Positions 17,527-25,388 of a stretch of 64,000 nt of DNA are shown piece after piece. Location: contig NZ_QXED01000011.1 in NCBI RefSeq assembly GCF_003583365.1, forward strand, positions 62,001 through 126,000, given 5' to 3'. The position numbers and the translations under genes were made by a program. The DNA is from Fibrisoma montanum (GTDB taxonomy: Bacteria; Bacteroidota; Bacteroidia; Cytophagales; Spirosomataceae). How positions within the stretch are numbered: the stretch's first letter is position 1; each line of letters starts with the position of its first letter. The notes under the pieces were generated by a model. That model had not been told where the DNA came from. It made no database searches and saw only the letters and a program-made list of their open reading frames with translations.

Positions 17527-18237
17527 ATGAAACGACAACCTCTTTTTTTCCACCTGGCCGTACTGGCCCTGTTCGCCCTGTTTTTTGTATCCTGCGAGGA
17601 TTCGGGTCCGTATGAAGAAACTACTCAAACTTATTCGGTGTCTGGTTTCGACCGGCTCGATATGGGCAGTGCCTTCCGCATCACCGTACGGCCGGGCACT
17701 ACCTTTGCCGTTGAAGCGCGGGGTAACCGAAGCGACGTCAATGACCTCGTTGTAGCCGTCCGCAACGGAACCCTGACAGCGCAGTACGACAACTACCGGC
17801 GCAACCGACGTCATGATATGTTCATCACGATAACGATGCCGACGCTGCGGGCGGTTAGCTTCTCGGGGGCGTCGCGGTCAACGATCAGCGGTTTTCCCAA
17901 CGTGAACAGTCTTGATATCAACTTGACCGGCGCATCAAAAGCCGACGTAGCCGTTACGGCCACCCGCCTGACCACATCGTTATCCGGTGCATCGGCGCTC
18001 ACGGTCAATGGCAGCAGCGGTGTTCTGATCGGCGACGTATCGGGAGCCAGCAAGCTCAATGCGTACGACCTGCTGACCGACGCGGCTGAGCTGGAGGTCT
18101 CGGGAGCCAGCAACGCCCAGATCCGGGTGAAGGAAGCCCTGACCGTTACGGCCTCCGGAGCCAGCAAAGTTCGTTACCGTGGTACCCCCCGCGTGAACTC
18201 GAAGGTTTCGGGAGCCAGCTCAGTTGAGCAGGAATAA
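17527..18237 (+). CDS. DUF2807 (head GIN domain) lipoprotein
   Basis: 236 residues from the ATG at 17527 (MKRQPLFFHLAVLALFALFFVSCEDS), with a clear lipobox Cys. The body is the DUF2807 beta-helix, with repeated Ser-Gly-Ala-Ser phrases (SFSGASRS, LTGASKA, LSGASAL, VSGASKL, VSGASNA, ASGASKV, VSGASSV). This repeat forms a right-handed parallel helix in the family. It is a surface or periplasmic lipoprotein of unknown role, often near ECF sigma genes as here. Confidence 0.9.
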   Translation: MKRQPLFFHLAVLALFALFFVSCEDSGPYEETTQTYSVSGFDRLDMGSAFRITVRPGTTFAVEARGNRSDVNDLVVAVRNGTLTAQYDNYRRNRRHDMFITITMPTLRAVSFSGASRSTISGFPNVNSLDINLTGASKADVAVTATRLTTSLSGASALTVNGSSGVLIGDVSGASKLNAYDLLTDAAELEVSGASNAQIRVKEALTVTASGASKVRYRGTPRVNSKVSGASSVEQE

Positions 18238-18261
18238 GGAGTAACCAGTCTTCGTTTGCAG

Positions 18262-18300
18262 GTGCCGGTGGTTTGTCAACAAGCCACCGGCACTTTTTTT
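18262..18300 (+). terminator. Terminator after the DUF2807 gene
   Basis: A 10-bp perfect stem GTGCCGGTGG (18262-18271) with CCACCGGCAC (18284-18293), then seven T. Confidence 0.9.
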
Positions 18301-18337
18301 ATACATTCAGGCAACGCATTCTGCGAAACCCGCATTT

Positions 18338-18922
18338 ATGCAGATGTCAACTCGCACCGGCCAAGAAATGGATCAGCAACTTATTGAACAATGCAAACGA
18401 GGCAATGCCTTTGCGCAGAAGCGGTTGTTTGATCAGTATGCGAATCGGCTCTTTCGGGTGAGCCTGCGTTACGTTCGCAATGAGTCAGATGCTGAAGAGG
18501 TGCTGATGAATGGCTTTATGAAGGTGTTTCGGAGCATTAGCAATTTTGCTTACCGTGATGATAACGGACTGGAAGCCTGGCTGCGACGTATCATTGTCAA
18601 CGAGGCTTTGCAGTACCTGCGGGCGAACCGGAGCCTGCCACTGTTTCAGTCGGAGGAAACGGCCGGCATCCAGCCCGATTCGAATCCATTACCCGATATG
18701 GGATTGGATGCAGAACGAATTTATGCGCTCATTCGGGAGCTTCCGACTGGCTACCGCACGGTTTTCAATCTGTACGCCATCGAAGGCTACACGCATCGCG
18801 AAATTGCTGAACAATTAAGCATCAGCGAAAACACATCAAAATCACAGCTAAGCAAGGCGCGGGCCTTATTACAGCAATGGTTAACGAACTACGGTTATGA
18901 AGCAACCCGACGAACCTCTTGA
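18338..18922 (+). CDS. ECF-type sigma-70 factor
   Basis: 194 residues. Region 2 is seen as RLFDQYANRLFRVSLRYVRN and DAEEVLMNGFMKVFRSI. Region 4 is seen as LPTGYRTVFNLYAIEGYTHREIAEQLSISENTSKSQLSKAR. Starts at 18338, 18344 or 18368 are all possible; 18338 is the first ATG. It is a group IV sigma factor that would redirect RNA polymerase to envelope-stress or nutrient genes. The next gene overlaps it by 26 bases and encodes a one-pass membrane protein, as expected for its anti-sigma factor. Confidence 0.92.
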   Translation: MQMSTRTGQEMDQQLIEQCKRGNAFAQKRLFDQYANRLFRVSLRYVRNESDAEEVLMNGFMKVFRSISNFAYRDDNGLEAWLRRIIVNEALQYLRANRSLPLFQSEETAGIQPDSNPLPDMGLDAERIYALIRELPTGYRTVFNLYAIEGYTHREIAEQLSISENTSKSQLSKARALLQQWLTNYGYEATRRTS

Positions 18923-19586
18923 CCAGTGGGTGCGGCAGGCGCTCAACGATCTGCCTGATACACCACCACCCGGCTCTGCATTCAACGCTGATCAGGTATG
19001 GAGACAGATGCATCCCAGCTTGCCGGGGGCAGCTCCGCAACGCCGTGTTGGTACCGTCTGGTGGCTGGCCGCAGCCTGCGCAGCAGTCCTGCTGATAAGC
19101 TGGCTTTATTTGGAGCTGGAGCCTGCTGAAAAGGTTGCGTCGGTTACAAATCGGCCGCCGGCTGCATCGACACCAACCAACAGACCGGTCGGACCGTTGG
19201 CTCTTCGGCAACAAACCGCGGTTCGTGATCCGTCGGCAAAAGCAGTTCGGGAGCGGACTGTCCGACGGGTGAACGTACCTGAAAGCAACCTGGTCGAACA
19301 GACAGAGCTGACTGAGGCCATTACAGCGATGCCCGCTGAAACCCTGCGCATTGCCGCTAAAACAATACCTTCAACGCCGGAAGTCCCAAAAGCGTTGGCT
19401 ACGGTTCCTAAACGCCAATTCCGGGTAGTACACGCGAACGAACTACAGGCTGAGGATGAAAAACGCCCGAAGCTCTACCAGACCGAAAACTTCGTGCGTC
19501 TGGGTGATGAGGGGGAGTTGCGGCCTGACGAAGGTGAAATAGCAAAGCCACTTATTCTCCGCTTAACTAATAAACCAAACCAGTAA
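18897..19586 (+). CDS. Putative anti-sigma factor, single-pass membrane protein
   Basis: 229 residues: a cytoplasmic N-terminus of about 50 residues (MKQPDEPLDQWVRQAL...FNADQVWRQM), one membrane segment (TVWWLAAACAAVLLISWLYL) and a Pro/Thr-rich periplasmic part. That layout, together with the 26-base overlap with the sigma gene, fits an anti-sigma factor. There is no zinc-binding HxxxCxxC motif, so it is not a ZAS-domain type. The role is inferred from position and layout. Confidence 0.6.
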   Translation: MKQPDEPLDQWVRQALNDLPDTPPPGSAFNADQVWRQMHPSLPGAAPQRRVGTVWWLAAACAAVLLISWLYLELEPAEKVASVTNRPPAASTPTNRPVGPLALRQQTAVRDPSAKAVRERTVRRVNVPESNLVEQTELTEAITAMPAETLRIAAKTIPSTPEVPKALATVPKRQFRVVHANELQAEDEKRPKLYQTENFVRLGDEGELRPDEGEIAKPLILRLTNKPNQ

Positions 19587-19588
19587 GT

Positions 19589-20680
19589 ATGCGAATTCTT
19601 GTCTTGTTTACCGCGCTCATGCTGAGCCTGGTTGGGACTGTTATGGCCCAACCAGTTCAGGGACGATTAACGGCGTCCGGCTCCAACCGTACAAACGATT
19701 GGATGAGTCATATTGAGATTGATCTGGGTCAACGGAATACGCTCCTCCTTGGGTTTACCCGCTACGCCGGGATTCAGGCTCGCCGGAACGTAGACTCGGT
19801 ACTGCGCCTGTTCGTTGCCGATTACCGGGTCGTTCGGGATAGTGCCCAGCCTCCAACCGTGGCAACGCATGCCTTATTCCGACTGTCGCCAACTGATCGG
19901 GCGCTTGACTTGCGAACAACCCCGCAGCGGACCACATCATTTCGGTTCCGCGACGATGACGAGCCGGTTCAGGTAAAGACCGCACAGGATACGTTGATGA
20001 TCGTCTGGGGACAGACCGGTAGTCAGCTGCCGTATTACGACGTTTCTATTCAGCTGTTTGTGAATAATCTGGAGGGTATTGAACCGCTCTTGAAAAATGG
20101 TGGATTGAACGCCAGACTGAATCAGGCATTTGAATCGGTAGAACAGTATAAAGGCCATGATCTGACAAGTTCCAAAATGTCGTTTGATCTCATTCAGGAA
20201 GCGGGTAAAGCGCCCCGGTTTGTCAATCCCGGCCTGGCACGAAGTCCATTTATCCGATTTTCGCCCGGAATAAGCGTAGGCCTGATTCGTAGTCAGTGGG
20301 TGCCTTCGTTTAACCTGGACGCGCAGTTTGTCCCAGGTCGCCACTACAACGTTGGTTACACAATTGGCTATACGTCTTCTTTTTTCTTTCGGGAGACAGG
20401 TGATGGACGCTTCCGGACCTTCAGGAATGACTTTCTGAACGTTGGTTTTACCTTTTATCGCTTCAACAAGAACGGGCTTACGTCGGCTTCCAGTCGTACA
20501 CTGCTTGGACTGTACGTCGGTGTGCCGGTTCATCGCAGGGGAAATTACTTTGACCCGAACACGTTTCGCGTGAGCAGCACGGTGTATCATTATGGGCTGT
20601 TTAAAGTCCAGCCGGAATTCTATTTTACCGGCTTAGTCAAAAACGTATACCCTGGCCTGCGTTTAACCGTAGGGTTGTGA
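19589..20680 (+). CDS. Exported protein with probable outer-membrane barrel end
   Basis: 363 residues with a signal peptide ending VMAQPV. The second half alternates polar and hydrophobic residues in strand-like blocks (SPGISVGLIRS, YNVGYTIGYTSSFFF, FLNVGFTFYRF) and ends in a barrel-like strand (PGLRLTVGL). Only two bases separate it from the anti-sigma gene, so sigma, anti-sigma and this protein form one operon. It may be the envelope sensor or the first target of the sigma factor. No family recognised. Confidence 0.6.
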   Translation: MRILVLFTALMLSLVGTVMAQPVQGRLTASGSNRTNDWMSHIEIDLGQRNTLLLGFTRYAGIQARRNVDSVLRLFVADYRVVRDSAQPPTVATHALFRLSPTDRALDLRTTPQRTTSFRFRDDDEPVQVKTAQDTLMIVWGQTGSQLPYYDVSIQLFVNNLEGIEPLLKNGGLNARLNQAFESVEQYKGHDLTSSKMSFDLIQEAGKAPRFVNPGLARSPFIRFSPGISVGLIRSQWVPSFNLDAQFVPGRHYNVGYTIGYTSSFFFRETGDGRFRTFRNDFLNVGFTFYRFNKNGLTSASSRTLLGLYVGVPVHRRGNYFDPNTFRVSSTVYHYGLFKVQPEFYFTGLVKNVYPGLRLTVGL

Positions 20681-20760
20681 TCGATTCATTACCCAATCCG
20701 GCGACCCGGAGCCACCGGATAAAGAGGAAAACAGCAGCCTAACTTTCTTTTGCTGAACAC

Positions 20761-20791
20761 TTTGCCATCTGCGCCCAATTGCGTATATTTA
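20761..20791 (+). promoter_or_regulatory. Promoter of the 20856 gene
   Basis: TTTG (20761-20764), a 19-base spacer and TATATTTA (20784-20791). One base differs from the TAnnTTTG consensus. The start codon is 65 bases downstream. Confidence 0.65.
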
Positions 20792-20855
20792 CCGTCCTGT
20801 CTCAATCGGACAACCGTACTAATGGACGCCGGGACAACGCCTGGCGGAACGCGCA

Positions 20856-21548
20856 ATGGCACGAACTAAAAACAATCCAAACCAGCTTCAAATAGATTTT
20901 CTGGCGGCTTTTCGCCGGATGCTCATCAGCCTCGGTGGCCCCGAAAACCTGGCCGTCAACGAAAGCCTTTTTCTGCGGATGACCGACCAGTGGGAAAGCA
21001 CCCAGGTTATACCTGCCAACTTATTGTTTCAGAAAAGTCCGGTCGAAGCCGTTGTTTACCGGCTCCAGAAAGCCGACCGCGACAGTGGCGCCGACCAGCT
21101 CCGGTTCCCGGCCGAAATGATTGCCGGTGATATTCGGGGTGAGCAGGGCCTTACCGGCTTCTCCGGGATTTTCCGAAACCAGGGCTGGGTCATTCTGCCC
21201 GCCGAACTGTCGGGGATGTACAAAAACCTGTTTCTGAACGTCCTGACGGCGTCAATCGGTCTCGATCACCAATATCCGTCGCGGACCGACCTGCTGGTCG
21301 AAGCCGAACGCGTGGCCCTGGCGGCTCTGCTGCCCGAGGCCGAGGTTCGTAAGTTTTTCGGCCTGCGGCTGTCGAAATTCCCCGACAGCTTCCGCAGTGA
21401 AGTCTCGAACTACTTCAACTTACCGTTCGATTACGTACTGAAGCGGGCCAACCACATCGGGGCCGTGTCGGAGCAAACCGTTGAGGAAGCCCGCACACCG
21501 CTGCGTAACGTGAACCTGCGTCGGCCGCAGAGCAACCGGGCCGCCTAG
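20856..21548 (+). CDS. Unknown protein, 230 residues
   Basis: A cytoplasmic protein without signal peptide or membrane segment, read from the ATG at 20856. The C-terminal third (VEAERVALAALLPEAEVRKFF, then YFNLPFDYVLKRANHIGAV) looks like the tail of ImmA/IrrE-type proteins, where E-A-x-x-F-A-x-x-L-L-x-P is followed by a small helical motif. The HExxH zinc site that defines those peptidases is absent, so a peptidase call is not supported. The gene has its own promoter and a shared bidirectional terminator. Its role is unknown. Confidence 0.7.
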   Translation: MARTKNNPNQLQIDFLAAFRRMLISLGGPENLAVNESLFLRMTDQWESTQVIPANLLFQKSPVEAVVYRLQKADRDSGADQLRFPAEMIAGDIRGEQGLTGFSGIFRNQGWVILPAELSGMYKNLFLNVLTASIGLDHQYPSRTDLLVEAERVALAALLPEAEVRKFFGLRLSKFPDSFRSEVSNYFNLPFDYVLKRANHIGAVSEQTVEEARTPLRNVNLRRPQSNRAA

Positions 21549-21562
21549 TCTGCCATACGTTT

Positions 21563-21603
21563 TACGAAAAAGCCGCCTGATTATCTCAGGCGGCTTTTTC
21601 GTA
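21563..21603. terminator. Bidirectional terminator
   Basis: An 18-bp perfect inverted repeat (21563-21580 with 21586-21603) around a 5-base loop. It has five A before and five T after the GC-rich core GCCGCCTGA/TCAGGCGGC. It serves both convergent genes. Confidence 0.95.
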
Positions 21604-21604
21604 T

Positions 21605-22363
21605 TTATGGCGCTGGCTGTTGCGGCCTGAAATCAAGGGTATGAAACAGGAACAGCCGCAGCGTATGATTATTGGCAAAAGCATTGCCGGCAGGTAACTG
21701 CTGGAAGAGATTCATATACCCCGCCTGAAGCAGCAGTTGCTTGTTGAACGGATATGATAACCCCACGAAGAAGCGGTTCTGATCGAAATAGTTGTAGGTG
21801 ATCTGTTTCCCGGCGTTAATGAAGACTTCGTCCTGAAGAACGAAGTTAGGCACGCCCGGCTGAATGGTCTGGCCTTTGAAAGGCACTTGAAGCAGGAAGT
21901 TATACCGGAATCGCCAGTTGAACCCAAACCCGTCGGCTAACTGATCGCCCTGGATACGGCGGTTGAAGCGCTGTTCCGTCCGAATCCATTGCACCACATT
22001 GAGCGGACCGGTGCGCCCGGACCACCAGACCTGCTGCCAGGGGCGGTGTTCGGGCCGAACCACACCACTCGGCGACAGATACGATCCAACAAAGGCATAG
22101 CCCGCCATAAACCGGACATTGTCCGTCAGGTAATACGTTAACGCTCCTCGGAAAAGATTCTGGTTAGGCCGGTCCAGAAAATCGATACGTCGATGATGAA
22201 GGTCGAGCCAAAAACCCAGATGCCTGGTTAGCCGGGTCTGATTGAAATAACCAAACCAGACTTGTTCCTGCGGCAGTACCAGTTTACGATTCTGACTTGC
22301 CGTCTGACCGTAGGAAGTTAAGTGAATGAAACAGATGAAAAGAAGTAGTGTAAATCTTCGCAT
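21605..22363 (-). CDS. DUF2490 outer-membrane protein
   Basis: 252 residues with a signal peptide ending SYGQT. The pattern fits DUF2490, a Bacteroidota outer-membrane barrel family of unknown role: QVWFGYFNQTRLTRHLGFWLDLHHR near the start, RPEHRPWQQVWW and WIRTEQRF in the middle, and YDxN-like FDQNRFFVGLSY near the end. It stands alone between the bidirectional terminator and the divergent TonB receptor. Confidence 0.85.
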   Translation of the reverse strand: MRRFTLLLFICFIHLTSYGQTASQNRKLVLPQEQVWFGYFNQTRLTRHLGFWLDLHHRRIDFLDRPNQNLFRGALTYYLTDNVRFMAGYAFVGSYLSPSGVVRPEHRPWQQVWWSGRTGPLNVVQWIRTEQRFNRRIQGDQLADGFGFNWRFRYNFLLQVPFKGQTIQPGVPNFVLQDEVFINAGKQITYNYFDQNRFFVGLSYPFNKQLLLQAGYMNLFQQLPAGNAFANNHTLRLFLFHTLDFRPQQPAP

Positions 22364-22410
22364 AAACAGGCAGGTAGTGAATAATTACATATTTCCACGA
22401 AAGGCTGTTT

Positions 22411-22418
22411 CAAAAGTA
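22411..22418 (-). promoter_or_regulatory. -7 element candidate for the DUF2490 gene
   Basis: On the minus strand this reads TACTTTTG, an exact TAnnTTTG match 48 bases upstream of the ATG at 22363. No good -33 TTG is visible at the right spacing. Confidence 0.4.
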
Positions 22419-22630
22419 AGAATCAATCGAAAGAGATCTGATTTTTGACGCCTTCATTTGGAAGTGGGCGCAATATATCTTTTTCTTTGCAAACTCTATA
22501 ATTCCAATAGATTATAAGTACTAATAGTCTATCTATAACCGGGAGTATAGGGATAATTAGTCAACAACCACAGACGTGCCCAGCCGGAAACAGCGGACGG
22601 CACCGGACTACACACAACATACAACCAAGG

Positions 22631-25198
22631 ATGAAACAGGTTTTAACGTCGATTTTCTTACTGGGTGTGATTTTTTCGCCTTTTTTCGCATCGGCCCAGA
22701 ACACTCCGGTTATCAATGCGACGGTATCAGGTAAAGTCATTGATGCCCGCACCAAAGAATCGCTGATTGGCGCCACCGTCACCATTAAAGGAACAACCAA
22801 CGGCAGCACAACCGACCCGAACGGGCAGTTCAATTTGCTCACAGGCCAGAAACTGCCCTTCACGGTCACCGTTTCGTTCGTTGGCTACCAGACCAAAGAA
22901 ATCGTTATCAGCGACAACAACGTAGAAATCCAGCTGCAGGAAGGGGCCAGTCTGCTTTCTGATGTAACGATTACGTCGCGTCGTCGTCAGGAGTCGGCGC
23001 AGGATGTTCCCATTCCAATCTCAATCGTAAGCGGTAATCGCGCCGAAGATGCCGGTGCGTTCAACGTAAACCGGTTGAAAGAGTTGGTGCCAACCGTTCA
23101 GCTCTATGCCTCCAATGCCAGAAATACAACCCTCAACATCCGTGGTCTGGGCTCTACGTACGGCTTGACAAACGATGGTATCGACCCAGGCGTGGGCTTT
23201 TATGTGGACGGCGTTTACTACGCCCGCCCGGCGGCTACGGCGCTTGATTTTATTGACATTGAACAGGTTGAAGTGTTACGGGGGCCTCAGGGTACGTTGT
23301 TCGGTAAAAACACTACGGCGGGGGCCTTCAACATCTCGACGCGTCCCGCCGGTTTTACGCCGGGAGGTACGTTTGAACTGAGCTACGGTAACTACGGCTA
23401 CCTCCAGGCTAAAGGGTCACTCACGGGGCCATTGAGCAGGAAGCTGGCTGCGCGGGTGTCATTTACCGGTACGCAGCGAAACGGCCTATTTTATAATGTA
23501 CGTACCCAGCAGTCCATCAACGACATTAATAACATTGGCGCAAGGGTTCAACTTTTATACACGCCAACCGACAACGTAAAGCTTACCCTGATCGGGGACG
23601 TATCTGATCAGAAGCCAAATGGCTATGGATGGCCGGTGGCCGGGGTTGTTCCGACCAGACGGGCTGCCTACCGGCAATTCAATGCCATCATTGCCGATTT
23701 GAACTACAAACTACCTTACTCAAGCGCTTTTGAGCGAATCGTTGACCTGGACACGCCCTCAAAAGCGGATAATCAGCTCGGTGGCGTATCGCTGAATGCC
23801 GATGTGAAATTAGGCGGTGGTACGCTGACATCGACAACGGCCTGGCGGTACTGGAAATGGACCCCGCTGAATGACCGTGATTACATCGGCTTGCCCGTGT
23901 TCACTGTTTCGGCCGGAAACTCCGTGCACGACCAATGGTCGCAGGAGATACGGTACTCCGGTAAAATTTCTTCGCGCCTGAGTGGTGTCGTGGGGGTATT
24001 CGGTCTTTGGCAGGATTTACAGTCTGACCCGGTACAGACCGAAGAAGCCGGTTCGGCGCAATGGCGGTTTGCGCAAAGCTCGACCAGTGCCCTCTGGAAA
24101 ACCCCGGGGCTGTTCGATAACTTCGGGATTCGCACCACCAACCGAATCCGCAGCACAAGCTTGGCGGCTTTCGGCCAGCTCGACTGGGCCGTTACAGACC
24201 AGATTCACGTGCTGCCCGGTATCCGGTATAATTACGACAAGAAAGTAGCCAACTACAAACGGGAAACCTACGGAGGTCTGCAAACGACGGATCCGGCGTT
24301 ACTGGCGTTGAAAAATGGCGTTTACACGAATCAGGCGTTTGATACGGACGTAACAGAAGACAATTTTTCGGGTCAGCTTACCCTGCAATACAGAGCGAGT
24401 AAGGCTTTTAATGCCTTCGGTACGTATTCGATTAGCTATAAACCCGTTGGGGTTAACATCGGCGGATTGCCAACGGCAAACGGGCGGGTGTTGCTTGATC
24501 TGGCCCGCGTGAAACCGGAGTTCGTAACCCACTACGAATTTGGGGTAAAAACGAAACCGTCTCCCAATTCGGTCCTGAACGTTGTGTTCCATAACACGGA
24601 GATCAAAGATTTTCAAACCCAGGTACAAACCCCTGAGCCGGGCGTGAACCGGGGCTATCTGGCCAATGCCGAGAAGGTTCGGGTCATGGGGGTTGAAGTA
24701 GATGGAAACATTCGGGTGGCCAGTTTCCTGACCCTGAACGGCGCCATTGCCTACACGGACGGCAAGTACGTAACGTTTAAGAATGCGCCGGTGCCCCTCG
24801 AAGAAACGGGTGGCGAACAGGCTTTCAAAGACATTTCGGGGGGTGTGTTGCCGGGAATTTCAAAATGGTCGGGGTCCGTTGGGGGCGAAGCAACCGCCCG
24901 GGGAAAGTTCATCAGCCTGAAAGGCAACTATTTTCTTGGAATTGATGGGTTCAATCGCTCCTCGTTTTCGTCGAGTCCATCGCCTTCTCAGTACCTGAAC
25001 ATCGACGGGTATTCGTTGATAAACGGCCGGGTTGGGTTTAGGGCATCGACCGGCATTACCGTTTTCGTCTGGGGGAGAAACCTGTTCAATACCAATTACT
25101 ACGAGCAGTTGCTGGCGGCTCCGGGCAGTGCGGGGCATTATGCCGGAATCCTGGGCGACCCGCGTACGTATGGGGTTACCCTGCGCTATGCATTCTAA
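22631..25198 (+). CDS. TonB-dependent receptor
   Basis: 855 residues: signal peptide (to FASAQN), a carboxypeptidase-regulatory-like domain (VSGKVIDARTKESLIGATV, residues about 33-110), a plug (TLNIRGLGSTYGL, then VEVLRGPQGTLFGKNTTAG near 215) and a barrel ending in TYGVTLRYAF. The plug phrase LRGPQGTLFGKNTTAGA is typical of the siderophore/iron-type receptors and not of SusC. No SusD partner follows. It imports an unknown ligand across the outer membrane using TonB energy. A second receptor follows in the same direction, 190 bases away. Confidence 0.9.
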   Translation: MKQVLTSIFLLGVIFSPFFASAQNTPVINATVSGKVIDARTKESLIGATVTIKGTTNGSTTDPNGQFNLLTGQKLPFTVTVSFVGYQTKEIVISDNNVEIQLQEGASLLSDVTITSRRRQESAQDVPIPISIVSGNRAEDAGAFNVNRLKELVPTVQLYASNARNTTLNIRGLGSTYGLTNDGIDPGVGFYVDGVYYARPAATALDFIDIEQVEVLRGPQGTLFGKNTTAGAFNISTRPAGFTPGGTFELSYGNYGYLQAKGSLTGPLSRKLAARVSFTGTQRNGLFYNVRTQQSINDINNIGARVQLLYTPTDNVKLTLIGDVSDQKPNGYGWPVAGVVPTRRAAYRQFNAIIADLNYKLPYSSAFERIVDLDTPSKADNQLGGVSLNADVKLGGGTLTSTTAWRYWKWTPLNDRDYIGLPVFTVSAGNSVHDQWSQEIRYSGKISSRLSGVVGVFGLWQDLQSDPVQTEEAGSAQWRFAQSSTSALWKTPGLFDNFGIRTTNRIRSTSLAAFGQLDWAVTDQIHVLPGIRYNYDKKVANYKRETYGGLQTTDPALLALKNGVYTNQAFDTDVTEDNFSGQLTLQYRASKAFNAFGTYSISYKPVGVNIGGLPTANGRVLLDLARVKPEFVTHYEFGVKTKPSPNSVLNVVFHNTEIKDFQTQVQTPEPGVNRGYLANAEKVRVMGVEVDGNIRVASFLTLNGAIAYTDGKYVTFKNAPVPLEETGGEQAFKDISGGVLPGISKWSGSVGGEATARGKFISLKGNYFLGIDGFNRSSFSSSPSPSQYLNIDGYSLINGRVGFRASTGITVFVWGRNLFNTNYYEQLLAAPGSAGHYAGILGDPRTYGVTLRYAF

Positions 25199-25388
25199 CC
25201 GGATGGCCGTTTTGGGCGGTACGTCAGGAGATGAGCAAACTTGCATTTTTCGACGAAAAGGCGTAGGCGCAGGGTCATCCGGCTCTGCGCCTGATCTATT
25301 ATCAGAGGTTAGAATTTTTCTCTGATAGTAAAGTTCGTAATCTTTGCACTCATCGCTTACTAACTATTAATTTTTTGATAATCTGTCT

